In this document: positions 49,691-63,300 of the stretch, in pieces
Position numbering within the stretch: the stretch's first letter is position 1
Layout of the letters: the number at the start of each line of letters is the position of its first letter
Program-made: the position numbers and the translations under genes
Notes under the pieces: model-generated
The model's database searches: none
Seen by the model: only the letters and a program-made list of their open reading frames with translations
What the model was told of the DNA's origin: nothing
NCBI GenBank assembly: GCA_023055505.1
Contig: JALIRH010000007.1
Location: forward strand, 13,147,773-13,211,772
DNA: 64,000 bases
Reading direction: 5' to 3'
Source of the DNA: Callipepla californica brunnescens
Lineage: Eukaryota; Chordata; Aves; Galliformes; Odontophoridae

Positions 49691-52552
49691 GGTTTGTAAT
49701 GCTCCTTAAGAAGATGAAGTTGTGAAGAGGTAATACTATATTGTTTTCATGTGTCATGATTGACCTAAGAGCTAAACAAGTTCTGCTGTATTTGGTGCTT
49801 AAAAGCCAACCCTTTGAAGTTCACTCATGCAACAGTGATAACAAAAGATTTCAGGCAAGCATAGGCACATAGTGAACTCTTAATCATGTGTGATACTTCA
49901 CATATATTTTCATTTGTGCTTCTCGTCTAGAACTAATAGATATTTTTCACCATTCAGGTATTGAGTGCATGAGACAAAAGCCATTAATGATGTGGAATGT
50001 GAAACTGGCTATATGCAGCTAAAATGGAATTCCAAGATAAAATTCCAGACAAAAAAAAAAAAAAGATATATTGTAAATCACAGCTTCAAGAAGCAGAAGA
50101 TGGAAAGCTAGGAAAGATGGCTTAATTTACTTTTTATCTTATGTGATTTACTTTTTGGATATATTTTCCTTATGCTAGTCATTTAGTGCAAAATGTAGAT
50201 ATAAAGTCCTCTGATTCTAAATTTTAATTTCAGTGACATCGGCAGAGAAAACCAATTTGAAGAAAATAAAAGGTTATACAAGAAATTCTAGCTCACATCA
50301 CACTTAATGGCTCATACAAATAGAAACTCTTCTTTTAGTCCAAAGACCCCCTAAGAAAATTAAAATATTTTAGAATGTTTAATACCATGCCTCATCTAAG
50401 CTGCTTTATTAAGCAGCTTGAGCACTATATCAGCTTAGAATAGATTTTAATGGTTTGCCTGAATTCTAACCAATTCTCCCTTTCCCAAATATAAGTTTAC
50501 AGACTCTGCCCAAGCTCCACTTTCACTGGAAGTTATGCAGAAGTTAATTCTTGGCAGTGATTTGACACTGTTTCCCAGTCAGTGCTTTTGCTACTGAAAT
50601 CTGAAGACTGGATTTTAAGATATAACACAACTTGACATAAGTGAAGCTCTTTAGACCATTATTATTGACACTTATTTACTTCATTCAGAACAGAATCTAA
50701 AAGAGGCAACATGTCTGTGAGTGTGTGTATGTATATCTTTAAAGGAAAAAAATCTGGATTGTGTATATTAGGCTGGTATACATAACTGGAGAGAACAGTA
50801 GCTTCAATATCATGTTGATTCACCAAATGTTTAGTATTTCATTTCAGTTCTACTTACAAATTACAAAAAGGGTACTTCACTAAAGAAGCCTGTAGATAGT
50901 CTTGCAGATTTTTATAAAGATACATTTATTTCTAAACAGGTATTATGCAAACTGGTGATTTTCATAGCTGAGAAACATATGTGCAGTTATGGCCTAACAG
51001 CTGTGTTGTTATCCATGTACTCAGACTGCTGGAGTGAAGTTCCTTCTCAGGGTAACTTAATTTATTTATGTGGATTTTCTAGAATGGGTTGATGCTTCTT
51101 CCTTTATTTTGCAGTGGAATCCAGGATCTAAAATTAACTAGTGTTAAGAAAAAGAGATGAGAAAGCCAGAATCAAATTCAAGTGCTACATGAACACTGAA
51201 GTCATTGTCATCCAATTGATTTGTCATATGCATCTATTAGTTTGGACACAACTCTTAGGAAATATTTTTCTGATTAATGGTTGATTAAAATATAGGATGC
51301 ACATAACTTCAGAGTTGAAGATACAATGAAAGTGTTCTTCCCCTACCCCGCACATATCCTAGCTCCAGTTTTGTTTTTTTTTACCTTACTACCATGTTTT
51401 AGAAATCACGCTTGTTTTTTTCCTTCTTCACCTTTCCTTTCTTCTGAGAAACTGTGTGCCCAGCATTGTCATTCAGCTCCAAATTTCTGGAAGAAGAAAT
51501 ACTCCATGTGATGTTACCGATCAAAGTCAGTTTTTGTATCATTATACCAAGGTGAAAACTTTGGCCATCTTCTTGTTTGACAAATCTGGTTAGCACACTG
51601 CGCGCTGCAAAGGAACAAGCAGTGGTTTATACAACTGGTGTTTATCTTGCAAAGTAGACAAACAAGCATAAGTTGTTTAATCAAGATAATTGTTACTGTA
51701 TTGTACAATACAGTAATGTAATTATTTATATAAATAATAAATAACAATGCAGTAACATTATTACAGTAAACCTTACTAGATTCATGTCACAATCATTACC
51801 AAGGACAGCTTCCTAAACAGTCCTACAAAGGCTAGAGACATATCAAGCAATCTAGTTATAGAAATTCTATGACGCAGTTAGATAGGAAAAATATTTTCAC
51901 CAAATTGTAAGATTGTGTGCAGGATATTATTCTTTTATTTGCTTGGCTCTATCTGTCTATTTGTTTCATTTTTATCTTGCAAGTTCAGTTGCTCTACAAT
52001 TTATTTGTATTCTGGTGGTTCTGAAGAACTCTTGCTTTTGGTGATGGTGCTGTTGAACTGGGTATGATGCAAACATGTAACAGAAAGGTTAAGATTTAAA
52101 TACAAACTAGTAGTCAGAGTTAATAAGATGGTTGGGGCAAGAAAAGAGATGTTATGCCATCATATTTGCTCTCCAACAGCTATAAAAGCTTTTCTGGTCA
52201 TATTTATGTAGATTGGAAAGTGTTGCTTGTGATGAACTCTTAACACATGACATATATGACCTTTCAAGACCATTATTTTTATAAATATTAGCATAATTTT
52301 ATTTCTTACAAAAGAAATTGTGATTATCTGATATGAATTGTGTAAACTTGTTTGTAATTTCATTCCACTCCACCATTAGCTTCTTTAGAAATATCTTTTT
52401 ACAGTGAATATTATCCTTTGTATTTTATCAATATTTAATAGAGATGTTTCTTTATTTTCCCTCTTGATAAATGAAAATGTTATATGTAGTAAGTCATTCT
52501 GTATGATTAACGTGCTAATGGTATGCACGGTGTTAATACGCATTTCAGTTTC
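49691..52552. other. Unassigned AT-rich sequence
   Basis: No gene or recognised repeat. It includes a perfect 24-bp palindrome at 51693-51716 and further ACAGTAA copies just after it. Confidence 0.5.
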
Positions 52553-53008
52553 TTTCTCTTGGAAAGAGTCCAGCGCAGGGCCACAGAGATGGTGAAGAGC
52601 CAGGAGGATTTCCCCTATGAAGAAAGGCTAAGTGAACTGGCTCTCTTTAGCCTTGAGAAAAGAAGACTGAGAGGGGATCTGATCCAGGTTTATAAATATC
52701 TGAGGTGTGAGGGACAAAGTGTCGAGGCCAGACTCTTCAGCAGTGTGCAGAGACAGGACAAGGGGGAATGGACAGAAACTGCAGCACAGGAGGTTCCACA
52801 CAAATGTGTGCAAGAACTTCTTCACGGTGAGGGTGATGGAGCACTGGCACAGGCTGCCCAGGGGGATTGTGGAATCATCTTCTCTGGAGATATTCAAGAC
52901 CCGCCTGGACGCCTACCTGTGCGACCTGCTGTAGGGAACAGCTTTGGCAGGGGAGTTGGACTCAGTGATCTCTTGAGGTCCCTTCCAACTGCTATGATTC
53001 TTTGATTT
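52553..53008 (+). mobile_element. CR1 LINE 3' fragment, plus strand
   Basis: The sequence runs 'gaaagagtccagcgcagggc', 'cctatgaagaaaggctaa', 'agaaaagaagactgagaggg', 'gatggagcactggcacaggc', then 'ggttccacac' and 'ttccaactgctatgattctt'. This is the end of CR1 ORF2 and its short 3' UTR and tail. The plus-strand open frame of 160 codons at 52523-53005 comes from the ORF2 C-terminal region and is not a host gene. It is one of the better-preserved CR1 copies here. Confidence 0.9.
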
Positions 53009-54869
53009 CATGAGAGAAAGATCTGTCATCTCTGCGTATGAAATAATGCCTTTTGCCTATGTAAAGGCATGGGAAACTATGTAAAATATAGAGTCTTTGA
53101 TTTAAACTGTACTACTCTCTTTGTTCCCTCTAGGCACCATATTATGAATTTCCCTTTCCATGGTATAGCAAGATAAACACAGTTTTGTGAATCTCTTTCC
53201 ATGAAAACAGGAATTTTGGGGAAAAAAATGTCATTTCTTTATTTTACAAGAAGTTTCATGCTTATATGTACAAATATTTATACACAACAGGGTTTATAAA
53301 ACTTTCACTGCTCATAAATCTATATAGGAAAAAAAAGTTGCAGGCAGTTCAGAAGTATTTTTTAGCATCCAACAGTCTTTCTCCCTGAACATCTTCTTCC
53401 TAATAATAAGCTCCAACTTCACATATTAAAAAAATGAAAATACTATTTGTTTCGGCTGACGTGACCACAATCCCTTCTTTTGTGATGAAAAATTACACCA
53501 AAGAATGGCAGGATGACTAGGGCAGTAAGTCAAGTGTTACCAAGTAAACAGGCTGTATAAAATACTGATTATACTGATTTAGGTATATATATAAAAGCTA
53601 TCAGCACAATACAAATGGCCTTTAGACATTGTGCAGCTAAAACTGTCACTTTCCCTTTACTGGAGTGCTTTGGTCTTGTACATCTTGCCCAGACACAATA
53701 ACCCTTAGTTTTTGCTGCAAGATACAGTTATTCCTCTGCTTCCCTTTCATCCACTTCCTAATATTGATTAATATTGTTCATTTTACCAGAGCTGACTATG
53801 ATTCACTGTATATAAGGGGTCAGAAAAGCAACCAAGGTTTCTTTGATTCCTGTTAATCTTTGCTGCTGGGAATCTAAAGGAAAAGCTAAAGAAAATTATA
53901 AGTACCTTAATGTATCAAAAGCAAGACATTAAGGTTATGAAGATTCTTAATAATTTTCAGAAATATATTGTCTTCTGAAAGGGCACTTTAACTCTTCTTA
54001 CACAACTACTATTTTATGACTATTACACTGTGGATAAGTATAATATTCTAAAAATTTGGGTAGTTTTTTTTTTTTTTTTTTTTTCTCCACAAAGTGGAAA
54101 AAAATAGCCAGAGCTAAGGACATATTTAATATTTAAGTTGCGTAGTTAACTAATTCTGGCTGCACGTTATCTGAATTTTGGTATCCAACTTGCATTCTGA
54201 GCATGCAAACCCTGGTAAGCCTTCAACTATATAAATATTCAATGACAGTCAAAGTTGAGTGCCTGAGAGCTATGTATTTACTTTCTTTATTTAGGCATCT
54301 TTCAGACATAGGGCACTCATTGTGCCAGATATATGTGTACTTACTACCGAATCACTATTGGCATACTACAGAAGTAACAAAACTACACAACTTAACCTTA
54401 AGAGATTAATAAAAATAATCTGATATATTTCTTGGCTTAATTATTATCTAAAAGTCAGTTACAAATGTAAAACAGAAGATGTCACTGAATAGTCCTTAGA
54501 ATCAGAAATAGATATAACATTCCTCAAAAAAGGTAAAAGATATGACCTAAGCTATGGCTTGCTCTCCTTCTCTGTTTTCATCAAGCAGTGTATGAAATGA
54601 AGGAAAACAATGGAGGAGCACTACTCTAAACATGAGCATCTTTTTAGGATTTTGATTTGTTCATTCAAGATCATTTTAGCTGCTTACCATTGTTGTATCC
54701 ATCCTTTTCCAAATAAACGATCACCCAATTCTGTTACTGTTTTAAAACTTCTACCAGATATTAAGCTTTATATAACTTACTGAGAAATTATGATGGGGAT
54801 CTGTAGGCCAGAAAGGGCATTTTTGATAGGTAATAGTTTTAAGTTGCACCGGCAGAGGTACACGTTAGA
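53009..54869. other. Unassigned AT-rich sequence
   Basis: A poly-T tract lies at 54064-54084. No gene or repeat recognised. Confidence 0.5.
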
Positions 54870-54999
54870 AAATTTCAAAAAATGTGTAGCTACATCACCT
54901 AGGGATATGGTTTAGTGGGCATGTTAACGATGGGTTGATGGTTCGACTAGATGATCTTAATGGTCTTTCCAGCTAAAGCGATTCTAAGATTCTGTGATT
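54870..54999 (+). mobile_element. CR1 LINE terminal fragment
   Basis: 'agggatatggtttagtgggc' and 'ggttcgactagatgatctta', then 'attctaagattctgtgattt', are the last 130 bp or so of CR1 on the plus strand. Diverged; the left edge is uncertain. Confidence 0.85.
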
Positions 55000-56139
55000 T
55001 TTCTTCCAAGGCTAAATAAATAAGGAAGAATTGCAAATGAGGAACTGGCACTTCTGTGTAATGCACCAATTCCACTATTCACAGTTAGAAATTCTTGGTT
55101 ACTTTGTTGTTTCAAGAATCAAATCCAGCAAGAAAGTAGAAGCTCAGATGAAATTGCTGAAATCTGGGTGAATATGTACCATGTGACTACAAATACAGAA
55201 ATGCCTAGAACTCCTGACTGTTGGAAGCATTCACAAATGAAGGTATTAACAAGGGAAAGTGGAAGTGAGAAGTAAATTGAAATTTTCAACCTGACATCAG
55301 GATGGGCCGTGAGCTAAATTAATCTACTCTGACCCTATGTCTCCTAGAAACAAAACTGTCACGAACTTTGTAAGGCTTTGAATTAGGTCTTTACACTGAG
55401 AAATCAAATCTAAGAAGCTTTCTGTAAAATGCAGAGCTGCTGAAGGATCTCTCTCAATATTCAGTGTTTGCTACAAAGTGAAGAAAGATTTTTTTCTCAG
55501 GTGTGACAAGAGTGTGACGATGATGTATCGTGAAGTACCTTAGATTTTCTGTGTTATAATGTAGGAGACAGCATGGTACATGGTCATATGGAAGGGATGA
55601 TTTTATGTTCTGAGGTTCTTGGGCAAGGGTGTGCAGTATTAGACCATGGGGAGTGTGCTTACACTATGAGTGCATCTAAATTGGGCTTCTGGATTTCTAA
55701 AATCTTCCTTTGTACCTCAGTAGGCAGGCTGCCCCTGCCTTGATGGACTACTGCTGCTTCTAACACACGGCAGTGAGCAGCCTGAAGCAGGAATGCCCAT
55801 CCAGCAACCTCCTGCAAAGGAAAAGATGCTGGCCAGCCCTACTGCTTGCTGCCGTGGCAGCCCTCACGGCATGTCCCATCCCACTGCTGCTCCTTCCTAT
55901 GGACCCTCGCAGTATCTCTGGCTGCCTGCACTCTCACCACCAGCACCACGGACATCCTCAGAGGCATGAGGAGCCAGAGCCAAAGCTACAGCTTGCGTCA
56001 GAGCAGTGTGCTTCCTACAGTCCTGGCTTTGTTTTCTGCTATACAGATGCCTGAGGTAAGGCTGAGCTGAAGAACAGTGAGGAAGGAAAAGCTGTGCTGC
56101 TGTGAGAGTTGCTCAAAGGTCTGATGAAAACAATCTCTA
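55000..56139. other. Unassigned sequence with GC-rich patch
   Basis: Mostly AT-rich, but 55770-56060 is GC-rich and open in two plus-strand frames (93 and 74 codons). The translations are low in recognisable features, and I do not call a gene. No repeat identified. Confidence 0.4.
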
Positions 56140-56206
56140 CCAAGAGTTGGACTAGATGACCTTCAAAGGTCCCTTCCAACTCAATTCAGCGATTCTATGA
56201 TTCTAG
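56140..56206 (+). mobile_element. CR1 LINE terminal fragment
   Basis: 'gttggactagatgacctt', 'aaaggtcccttccaact' and 'cgattctatgattctag' form a CR1 3' end of about 65 bp on the plus strand, well conserved for so short a piece. Confidence 0.85.
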
Positions 56207-59200
56207 AAGCATTATGCTTCATAATAAATACTTCTGTTGACTGTACTGTCACCAGAAGTGTTCTTGAGAGATTTCAGTTTTTTCTACTAGAAGTAAAAAA
56301 GGGGTAGCACTGAGATGGGAGTGGGCCTAACAAGCACTGTGCTTACCTACAGCTGTCTCAGTGAGCAATAATTTCCTGCTCTTTGTGGCTAAAAAAAAAA
56401 ACAAATGTGAGAAACCTGACCTTTTCATATGGGAAGGAGAAAAGTCAGGTACCAATTAACAGAGCCAGTGCATTCCTGTTATCAGTGAAGTAAGTTAATT
56501 GGCAAGTGCTCATCTGTCTTTCGAAAACATCTGCCTATTCCTTCCTTTCATGCTTTCTTTTAGGTAAAGCTCTTGGTAGCACATAGTGTAAGAAGACATT
56601 CTGAATGGCTTTTCAAACAGGTTAAGATATTTAGTTCCCTAAGTTTTGCCTCTTCAGCAGGCCAGATTAACTCTTCAAAACATCATTATTTACTCTGTGA
56701 GGAAACCGTGCTTCTCAACACTTGTAGCCCTTGAAAGCAACACTAGCAGCTTATTGCCCCCATTTAACCCATTTCCCGGAGGGGTGCTCCGTGGTTCTTC
56801 GTTTTTGTCATCTTTTTCTGAGGACAAGTGATATCTTCTGCTGCTGAAATCTGACTTTCTACAAGCTGCTTGGTGGATGTGTCTCGGGGCTATTTGCACA
56901 CATCTGGGGAACCCCGTCCATGTGCAGGTCTATTTAAATACAGTTAATTATCCATTGAAGTCAGCCAGGAAAAGGGCTTGGCAGCTCCCTGGCCTGCTTC
57001 CACAGGTTGGCATGTTTTCTTTTTATGCATAGGTAGGTAAAGATAAGTAATGAGTCTTGGGAAATGTGCTGTTTTCTGCAGAATCTTGGTAAATCACTTC
57101 CTAGAGGTACTTGAAAGAATGCTTCCCCTCCCACTGGCTTTGAACAGAATTCATATTTAGATGGGATTCCAGCATCCATAAGGATCCTAAAGAAAATTAA
57201 AAAATCCCCACAATATTTTAAGTATTTTTACACTTTTTAATTTCCTCTCTTCCAGTTCCTAAAAACATAACCTTCTGGTATGCTAGAATGCCATTGCTGT
57301 TGTTTTCTATACAAGCTCTGAGTAAGTAAAAGTAAAGTAAAAGGTGTGAGTAGTTACAGTAGGTGTTTTGGAAAGGCTTTGAAGTGCTCTTTTGGATGCA
57401 ATGAGCTCTTCTTTTATGGACTGGTTGAGCATTAGGATCTGTAACCCACCAAAATAATTTCAGTGGAAAATGTGACCAATCGTGTCAGATTTCTTTAAAT
57501 ATAAGTACTTGAGTCATCTCTTTGCCTGCAGGATCCAGCTTTTAAAGTGAAATATCAGGTATTGTGACGTTTTCAATGTGATTAAAGCTAGCAAATCACA
57601 TCAGTATTCAAGTTAACTATGCAGGCTAACTATACCAGCAGAAATGAGGAGCATCTTGGTTTTTACAGCATAGAAACTCACATGCAGAGATGTTCTCTCC
57701 TGAAGTTAAAATACTGCTTTTTTCCAATTTCACCCTTTGATTTAGAATCATTTAAAAAAATTCTTTGAGGTTGGGAGAGGGGAAGGGGGTAGCAATTATC
57801 CTGTAAACTAAGGGATTTCATACGTAACTTCAAACATAACGAACAATTTTTGTAGGAAGACATTAAACTTTCTTCAAAAAATGAAAATATAACTATGGAA
57901 ACTCCACTGATCTCAAGTATGATTTAAAATGTAACACATTTTATTTAAAAATCCTTTCTGACCTAAGCTATTCTTATGATTCTCTTAGTCCATATGAGTC
58001 ACTCTAAAGGGAGATCATCAAGTGCTGCATTTTTGCCACAGTTTCGGCCACTCAAGGACATAGCATCATATAAAGCTGAAGCTGAATGCCTGGGTGAGCC
58101 TGAATGACATTGCTTAGAATACGAGGTAGGCTTCAGCTTAAAGGATCTGTCCTTGAGGCTTCATTGCTGCCTCTTTCCTGCACCTGATCTGATACAATGG
58201 TGTGTCATGTACTTGCATGACTGCAGTATTTCTTTTCTGATTCACTGAAGAGGAAAAAAAAAAAAAAGCAAGAAAGATTAATCCTGGTGAATAATTTGTG
58301 TGATTCTAAATTCTAAGATGCACAAATTTTCTTAAGTATCCAGAGTTCACATTATTTCAGAAAATATTTTCTGAAATATTGTGAAACTTGTCTGCATTTG
58401 CAAAACATGTTTGTAAACACATGACAGTTCTGAGTATACATAAATTTATTTGTGAAAAATATTGCTTTATTTGTGGACCTTAAAGCACTTGCTATTAAAA
58501 TACAGCATCTTTAAAGGACTTAATAGATACTTATTACAGTCATATATTCCAAGATATGTAGTGTAGCTGGAATTTCTAGGAAATTATCTGACCTGTGTTT
58601 TCAGTCATCCAGTTTGGATGATTTTACTGAATAGCTGAATTTGCATACCCATTTCCAAATACGTAAGTGGAACAAGTAGCTCTGACAGGTAGCAAGTTTC
58701 AGTCATGACTAAAATCAAAGCAGTAATAGTTGAGTAGACAAGAGAAGGTTTGATAGTGGAAATTCTTGCAACCGTCTCTGATACATCTCTGGAGAAAATA
58801 GTTGTTTTCTGATAGAGATGTTCAGGTTGGTCAAAGCCTCGGGGAATCCAAACAGTGCTTCAAAAATACTTCTGGTAGAAGAAAGGAAAAGCTTTCTAAG
58901 GCAGCTTAGGCTTAGGTTTGGTGATAAAACTATCCTCTACACTGATGCTTGTCATTTGTTTAAAAAAATATATCTTTACCCCTTTTTCTCCACTGCATAT
59001 TATATTTAATGTCTCTCTCACACTCCAGTGTGTAAAGAATGTTATCTGACTGCTGTCAAAGTGCATGCAATCATTCTGGGTAATGCAGTAATGCTTGCAC
59101 GCTTTCGTGTCTGCTTACTTTTTAAATGGAAACCTAGTGGCTGACTTGTTATGTAACTTCTGGATGAGTGTGTACATGCATGGACACATCATCATAGATG

Positions 59201-60011
59201 ATCCAAAGGGAAAGGAGCTGTTAGGCTCTTCTCAGTCCTTTGCAGTGTGTGGTGTCAGTGCATATCTCCCTCTTCCTGCATGTTGTACCCTTTTTCAAGT
59301 ATCGTACTCTTTTGAAAATAGGATCTTGCCATTTGACATTTTCTGTATTATTTCTATTCCAGAAATAAAGAAATCACTTTGTAGTTTGAGAGTGAACCAG
59401 TACAGAACTGCATTCTTTTCCTCATAGACCTACAGTTAAACTGCTACATCACATTCACCTTCTCTGTATGTCACTTTTTTTTTTTTAACATACCTCTCTT
59501 TCTTTGAAATACGCTTTAAATTTTTGACCTGCTCTTCCTTTGCACACACATATATAAAACAGAAGGCAGTGCATCTTTTAATTCAGGTTTTATGTTCACA
59601 TATATCTATACAGTGACATTCAGCAGTCAGCAAAGGTCTCTTAATATCTGAACCCTGCAGTCCCACAGTTGACAACATTTGACAACAGCAACAAAAAAAG
59701 AAAAAAAAACAACAAAAAAAAAACAGCACAAAAACAGCAACAAAACACCCTAATGGGGAAAGGAACACAGCAGAAATCTTTTCTGAAAACATTCAGGTGG
59801 CTCTAAGGAAAGCTCTGCTGCAGAGGAATTACTTTGTAGTAGGAAAAGCCTAAAATGGCAAATACGCCTCTACTGGGTACTGAATCTACTTTCTACAAAC
59901 TTTGTCACTGAAAAGTTGTTTCCAGGCAATAAATTAAAAACCGCAATTAAAAGTGTTACATTCAGCTGCACAGGTTATTAACTCTACCTAGAGAAGGCAC
60001 TTCTCATGTAT
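56207..60011. other. Gene-free region
   Basis: Contains a perfect 26-bp palindrome at 58353-58378 and A-rich sequence with AAAC/AACA units at about 59690-59745. No gene or repeat family recognised. The open frame at 59095-59427 (110 codons) has no known domain. Confidence 0.45.
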
Positions 60012-60345
60012 CATGGAATCACGGGATCAAGGCCCAGCCCCTGCTCCAGGAAAACTCAAATCAGGATGCCTGTGTCAGAGTGGTTTTCATAGATCTCTAA
60101 GGAGATCACAGATAATTTATGAACTTTGATGGAATTTATACACACTGATGAAAATCCTCCCTGAACCTTCTGCAGCATGTAGATCCCAGATCTCACAGGT
60201 CACAAGGTCCAGTACTTCCATCATCTCAGTGGCCCTTTTCTGGGCCCAGAAATGGAAACAGCCCTCCAGGCGTGACCTCATCAGCTCTGAGTAGGGGAGA
60301 AGGATCACGCTAGCATCAATTCTCTTGATGCAACCTGATAGTACC
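60012..60345 (-). mobile_element. CR1 LINE fragment
   Basis: It starts with 'tcatggaatcacgggatcaa' and later has 'cagtggcccttttctgggcc' and 'cagccctccaggcgtgacct', then 'gggagaaggatcacg'. These are reverse-complement CR1 ORF2 and 3' blocks with a deleted or decayed middle. The minus-strand open frame at 60117-60350 is repeat-derived. Confidence 0.75.
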
Positions 60346-63300
60346 TTCACTTCTCTATTGTTATTTACTCCTTATAGTCCTTAAGTTTATTGTAGACCTC
60401 ATGTATTTTCTCTTAGAGGTAGATCTGGAATTAGTTTTCCTCACTTTTAAATGGATTCACTCTGCAATCCCCAAATGATATTTCAGTCATCTTAAGGAGG
60501 GAAGAATGGAAACAATGGGAAAAATGACTTAAAAGTTATCTCTTTGCGTACACTAATAAATTTCAGGATCCTGCCTTGAAAAATTTCTGTGAAGAAGGAA
60601 ATAAAAGGTTATGCTGGAAAATGCAGGAAAAATAAATACTTCCTGTTTGATACTGCATTTCTCACTTACCTTTATTTGCTGCTGTTTTCAACAATGCAAA
60701 GAAATGTTGCACTTTTATATTCTATTTATGGTTTAAGTGAGTAAGAAATGGGAATATTATTTTAGAAGGGTGAAGATAACTGTATACAATTTGTAACAGT
60801 CAGCTATGAATTACTGATACATGAGAGTAGCAAGGATTTGGAATTGAAGGTTTTGTGTTGTGGGTCTTGGTGAATTTGGAGAAAAATCTAGATGTTAATT
60901 GACAGAGGAAGAAGAAAATAGAGAAATACCATTTGGGCAAAAAGAGGGATACCAGTTCTGTTTAGAAGGGAATGTTGTTTACTCTTAAGTGCTGGAGGAA
61001 AGAGGGAAGAGATGTCATCTCTTAAGTGTGTGGGAAGGGCAGAGGAAAGAAATGTGAGATAAGAAAAGGGGCAGCTGACGGATAATGCTATTATCTTCAT
61101 CAAGCCCATATGGGTTTTATACAAGCTATTGCTTACATAGCCAACAGAAGTTTGATTGTGCGAACAGTTAGTGGAACTCAAAAAATTTGAGCTTGGATCT
61201 CACAGCAGCTTCTCTGTAACTGGGCTAACACCACATATAAGTTCAGTCTGGATCCTTTATGTAATCTATCTCATTTTTCTATATACTATTTGGACATATA
61301 ATCAGAAAACTTAGTTCTATAATTGGTCTTTTTAGGGAAGAACAGCTCCCATCCCACTTCACACACTTCTTGTCTTCACTGTGGCTGACTTCTTTCACAA
61401 TAACTCTTGCCTTCTGTAAAAACAGAGATTAAATTTCTATTGATAATGTTATATGACATCAGAGTTCACATGCAGATGGTATTCAATTCACAAAAAAAAG
61501 TTGAAACTTCTTTAGATACCTATTCTCAGAATGGCAGCGTCAGCTTAATCTAAGTATCTGCAAATTCTTCTCCTGTAATGTTTTGCAAAAATTGCTAAAG
61601 CAAAACAGATTTTCTAATAAGTATCCAGAAAATCTTTTTTTTTTAATTAAAAAAGAATTATTCTAATTTTGCAAAATTGAGACAAACAGCAAATGTTTTC
61701 TTGAGTAGCTTTTACTTTTATCTAACTACAGAAAGAATTCCGAAGTTTTATATCCAAGCAGAAAATATAATACAACTGAAAATATATTTAACAGCTTTCA
61801 ATTTCTTTTTTTTTTTTTGTTATGGTTTTTTTTTCTATAATATTATGAATAAATTGTACTTGGAAGTAACTAAAAGTGAGAATCTGGTGTCTATAGCTGA
61901 TGCTTCTTGAAGCATATTTAAAGTGTTCGCTGATAGAGGTTTACTTCAAAGTATACTATTGTTGCATTTTTCCTGCTGTATATCTCTGATTTGAATTTTC
62001 TTTAGCTTGAATCTTATATGAAATTGACATTCAGTTGTAAAGACTTTTAAGGTGAATTTTAGCTTCACTTGAAACCATAGGTTCCTAGTTTTTCTTTACA
62101 GATCTCTAAGATTTACCGTATAAGAAAAAAAACAGCATCTCCTTATGAAACATGGATAAATAAACGTAGAATATTCAGAAGAGAACTAGCAGATGAATAC
62201 AATTTAGAAGTACTCTCACCTTTCCAATTCTTTTGAAAATTTTCTGCTCCTGCAAGTGAACTGAGAAAATGCTGAACTGTCATCCTGATTCATAGTGGGA
62301 TTTCTGCTTGCATGATCACTTCTAATCATTGTATTACCCTTCTTTCATACAGAAGTGAGAGCTCCTGTACAGATGGACTTTACAGAAGATGAAGTAGTAA
62401 ACAACATCAGAGGATTTGGGTCCTAACTTGTTAGATCATCTTCTCTTTGGGTTCTCTGTGAACCTCCCCTGAGTTCAGCAATTTTATCTGATTTTCAGTT
62501 CATTCACAGAAGAGCTCTTTTTTGGAAGGATTCTGTTTTTATTTGAGAAAAATGATACCCTATAAATCATTAACTATTTAAAGAAAACAATTGTTCTTAT
62601 ATCTGTGAATAGGAGAATTTTATTTTTTGCTCACTTCTTATTTTTCTCCATTGTAGTGCATGTAACTTTTTCTACTTATTACACTTATGCATCTGTCCCT
62701 TTTCCATGCGTTGTATGTCTTTTCATTTCATGCTTCTTTTGCATCAGGTCAACTTTCATCCATTTTCCTTCCTCCCTATGCTCAGCAACATGCATATGCA
62801 TGCTTTTCTTTTTACCCAGCTGAGAGCCACATGCTGTGCACCTGTCTCAGAGGGAATATGCCTCCTGAGTCTGTTTTGTACAAGACAGGCTCACGAACAC
62901 TAACCAATGTATTTATGTAATAAAGTGAGGAGGGTTTAACCGTAAGGACATTATGAAAGATTTTCATTTAATAGCATGTTTGCTTGACCTTATTCATTGT
63001 TGTACAACGACATGCTATTTTACTATACTTCTATAGTAAACTCAAAATGATATTTGTGATGCTAAGCTGCTTTTGATTTTGTTCATGTTTATCTTCAGTG
63101 TGATACACATTTCTGACCTAGTGGCAGTCTAGATCTCATCAGCTCCAGAGAAAAGTTGTCCTGTATAGTTTGAGCTACAGTTTGATTACTTTGTTTTCCT
63201 TAAAGATATTTTTTAAAAATGCAAGGAACTCAGAAATCCAGTCGGGTTGTTAATTCCTTCCAGTTTGCTCTGATACAAGAAAGCCTTATACCTTCCTATT

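Noticed and set aside
52523..53005. Plus-strand open frame of 160 codons
   Set aside because: Matches the C-terminal end of CR1 ORF2 and its tail; a repeat fragment, not a host gene.
55773..56054. Coding exon in the GC-rich patch
   Set aside because: Two overlapping frames are open and neither has a domain or convincing splice sites.
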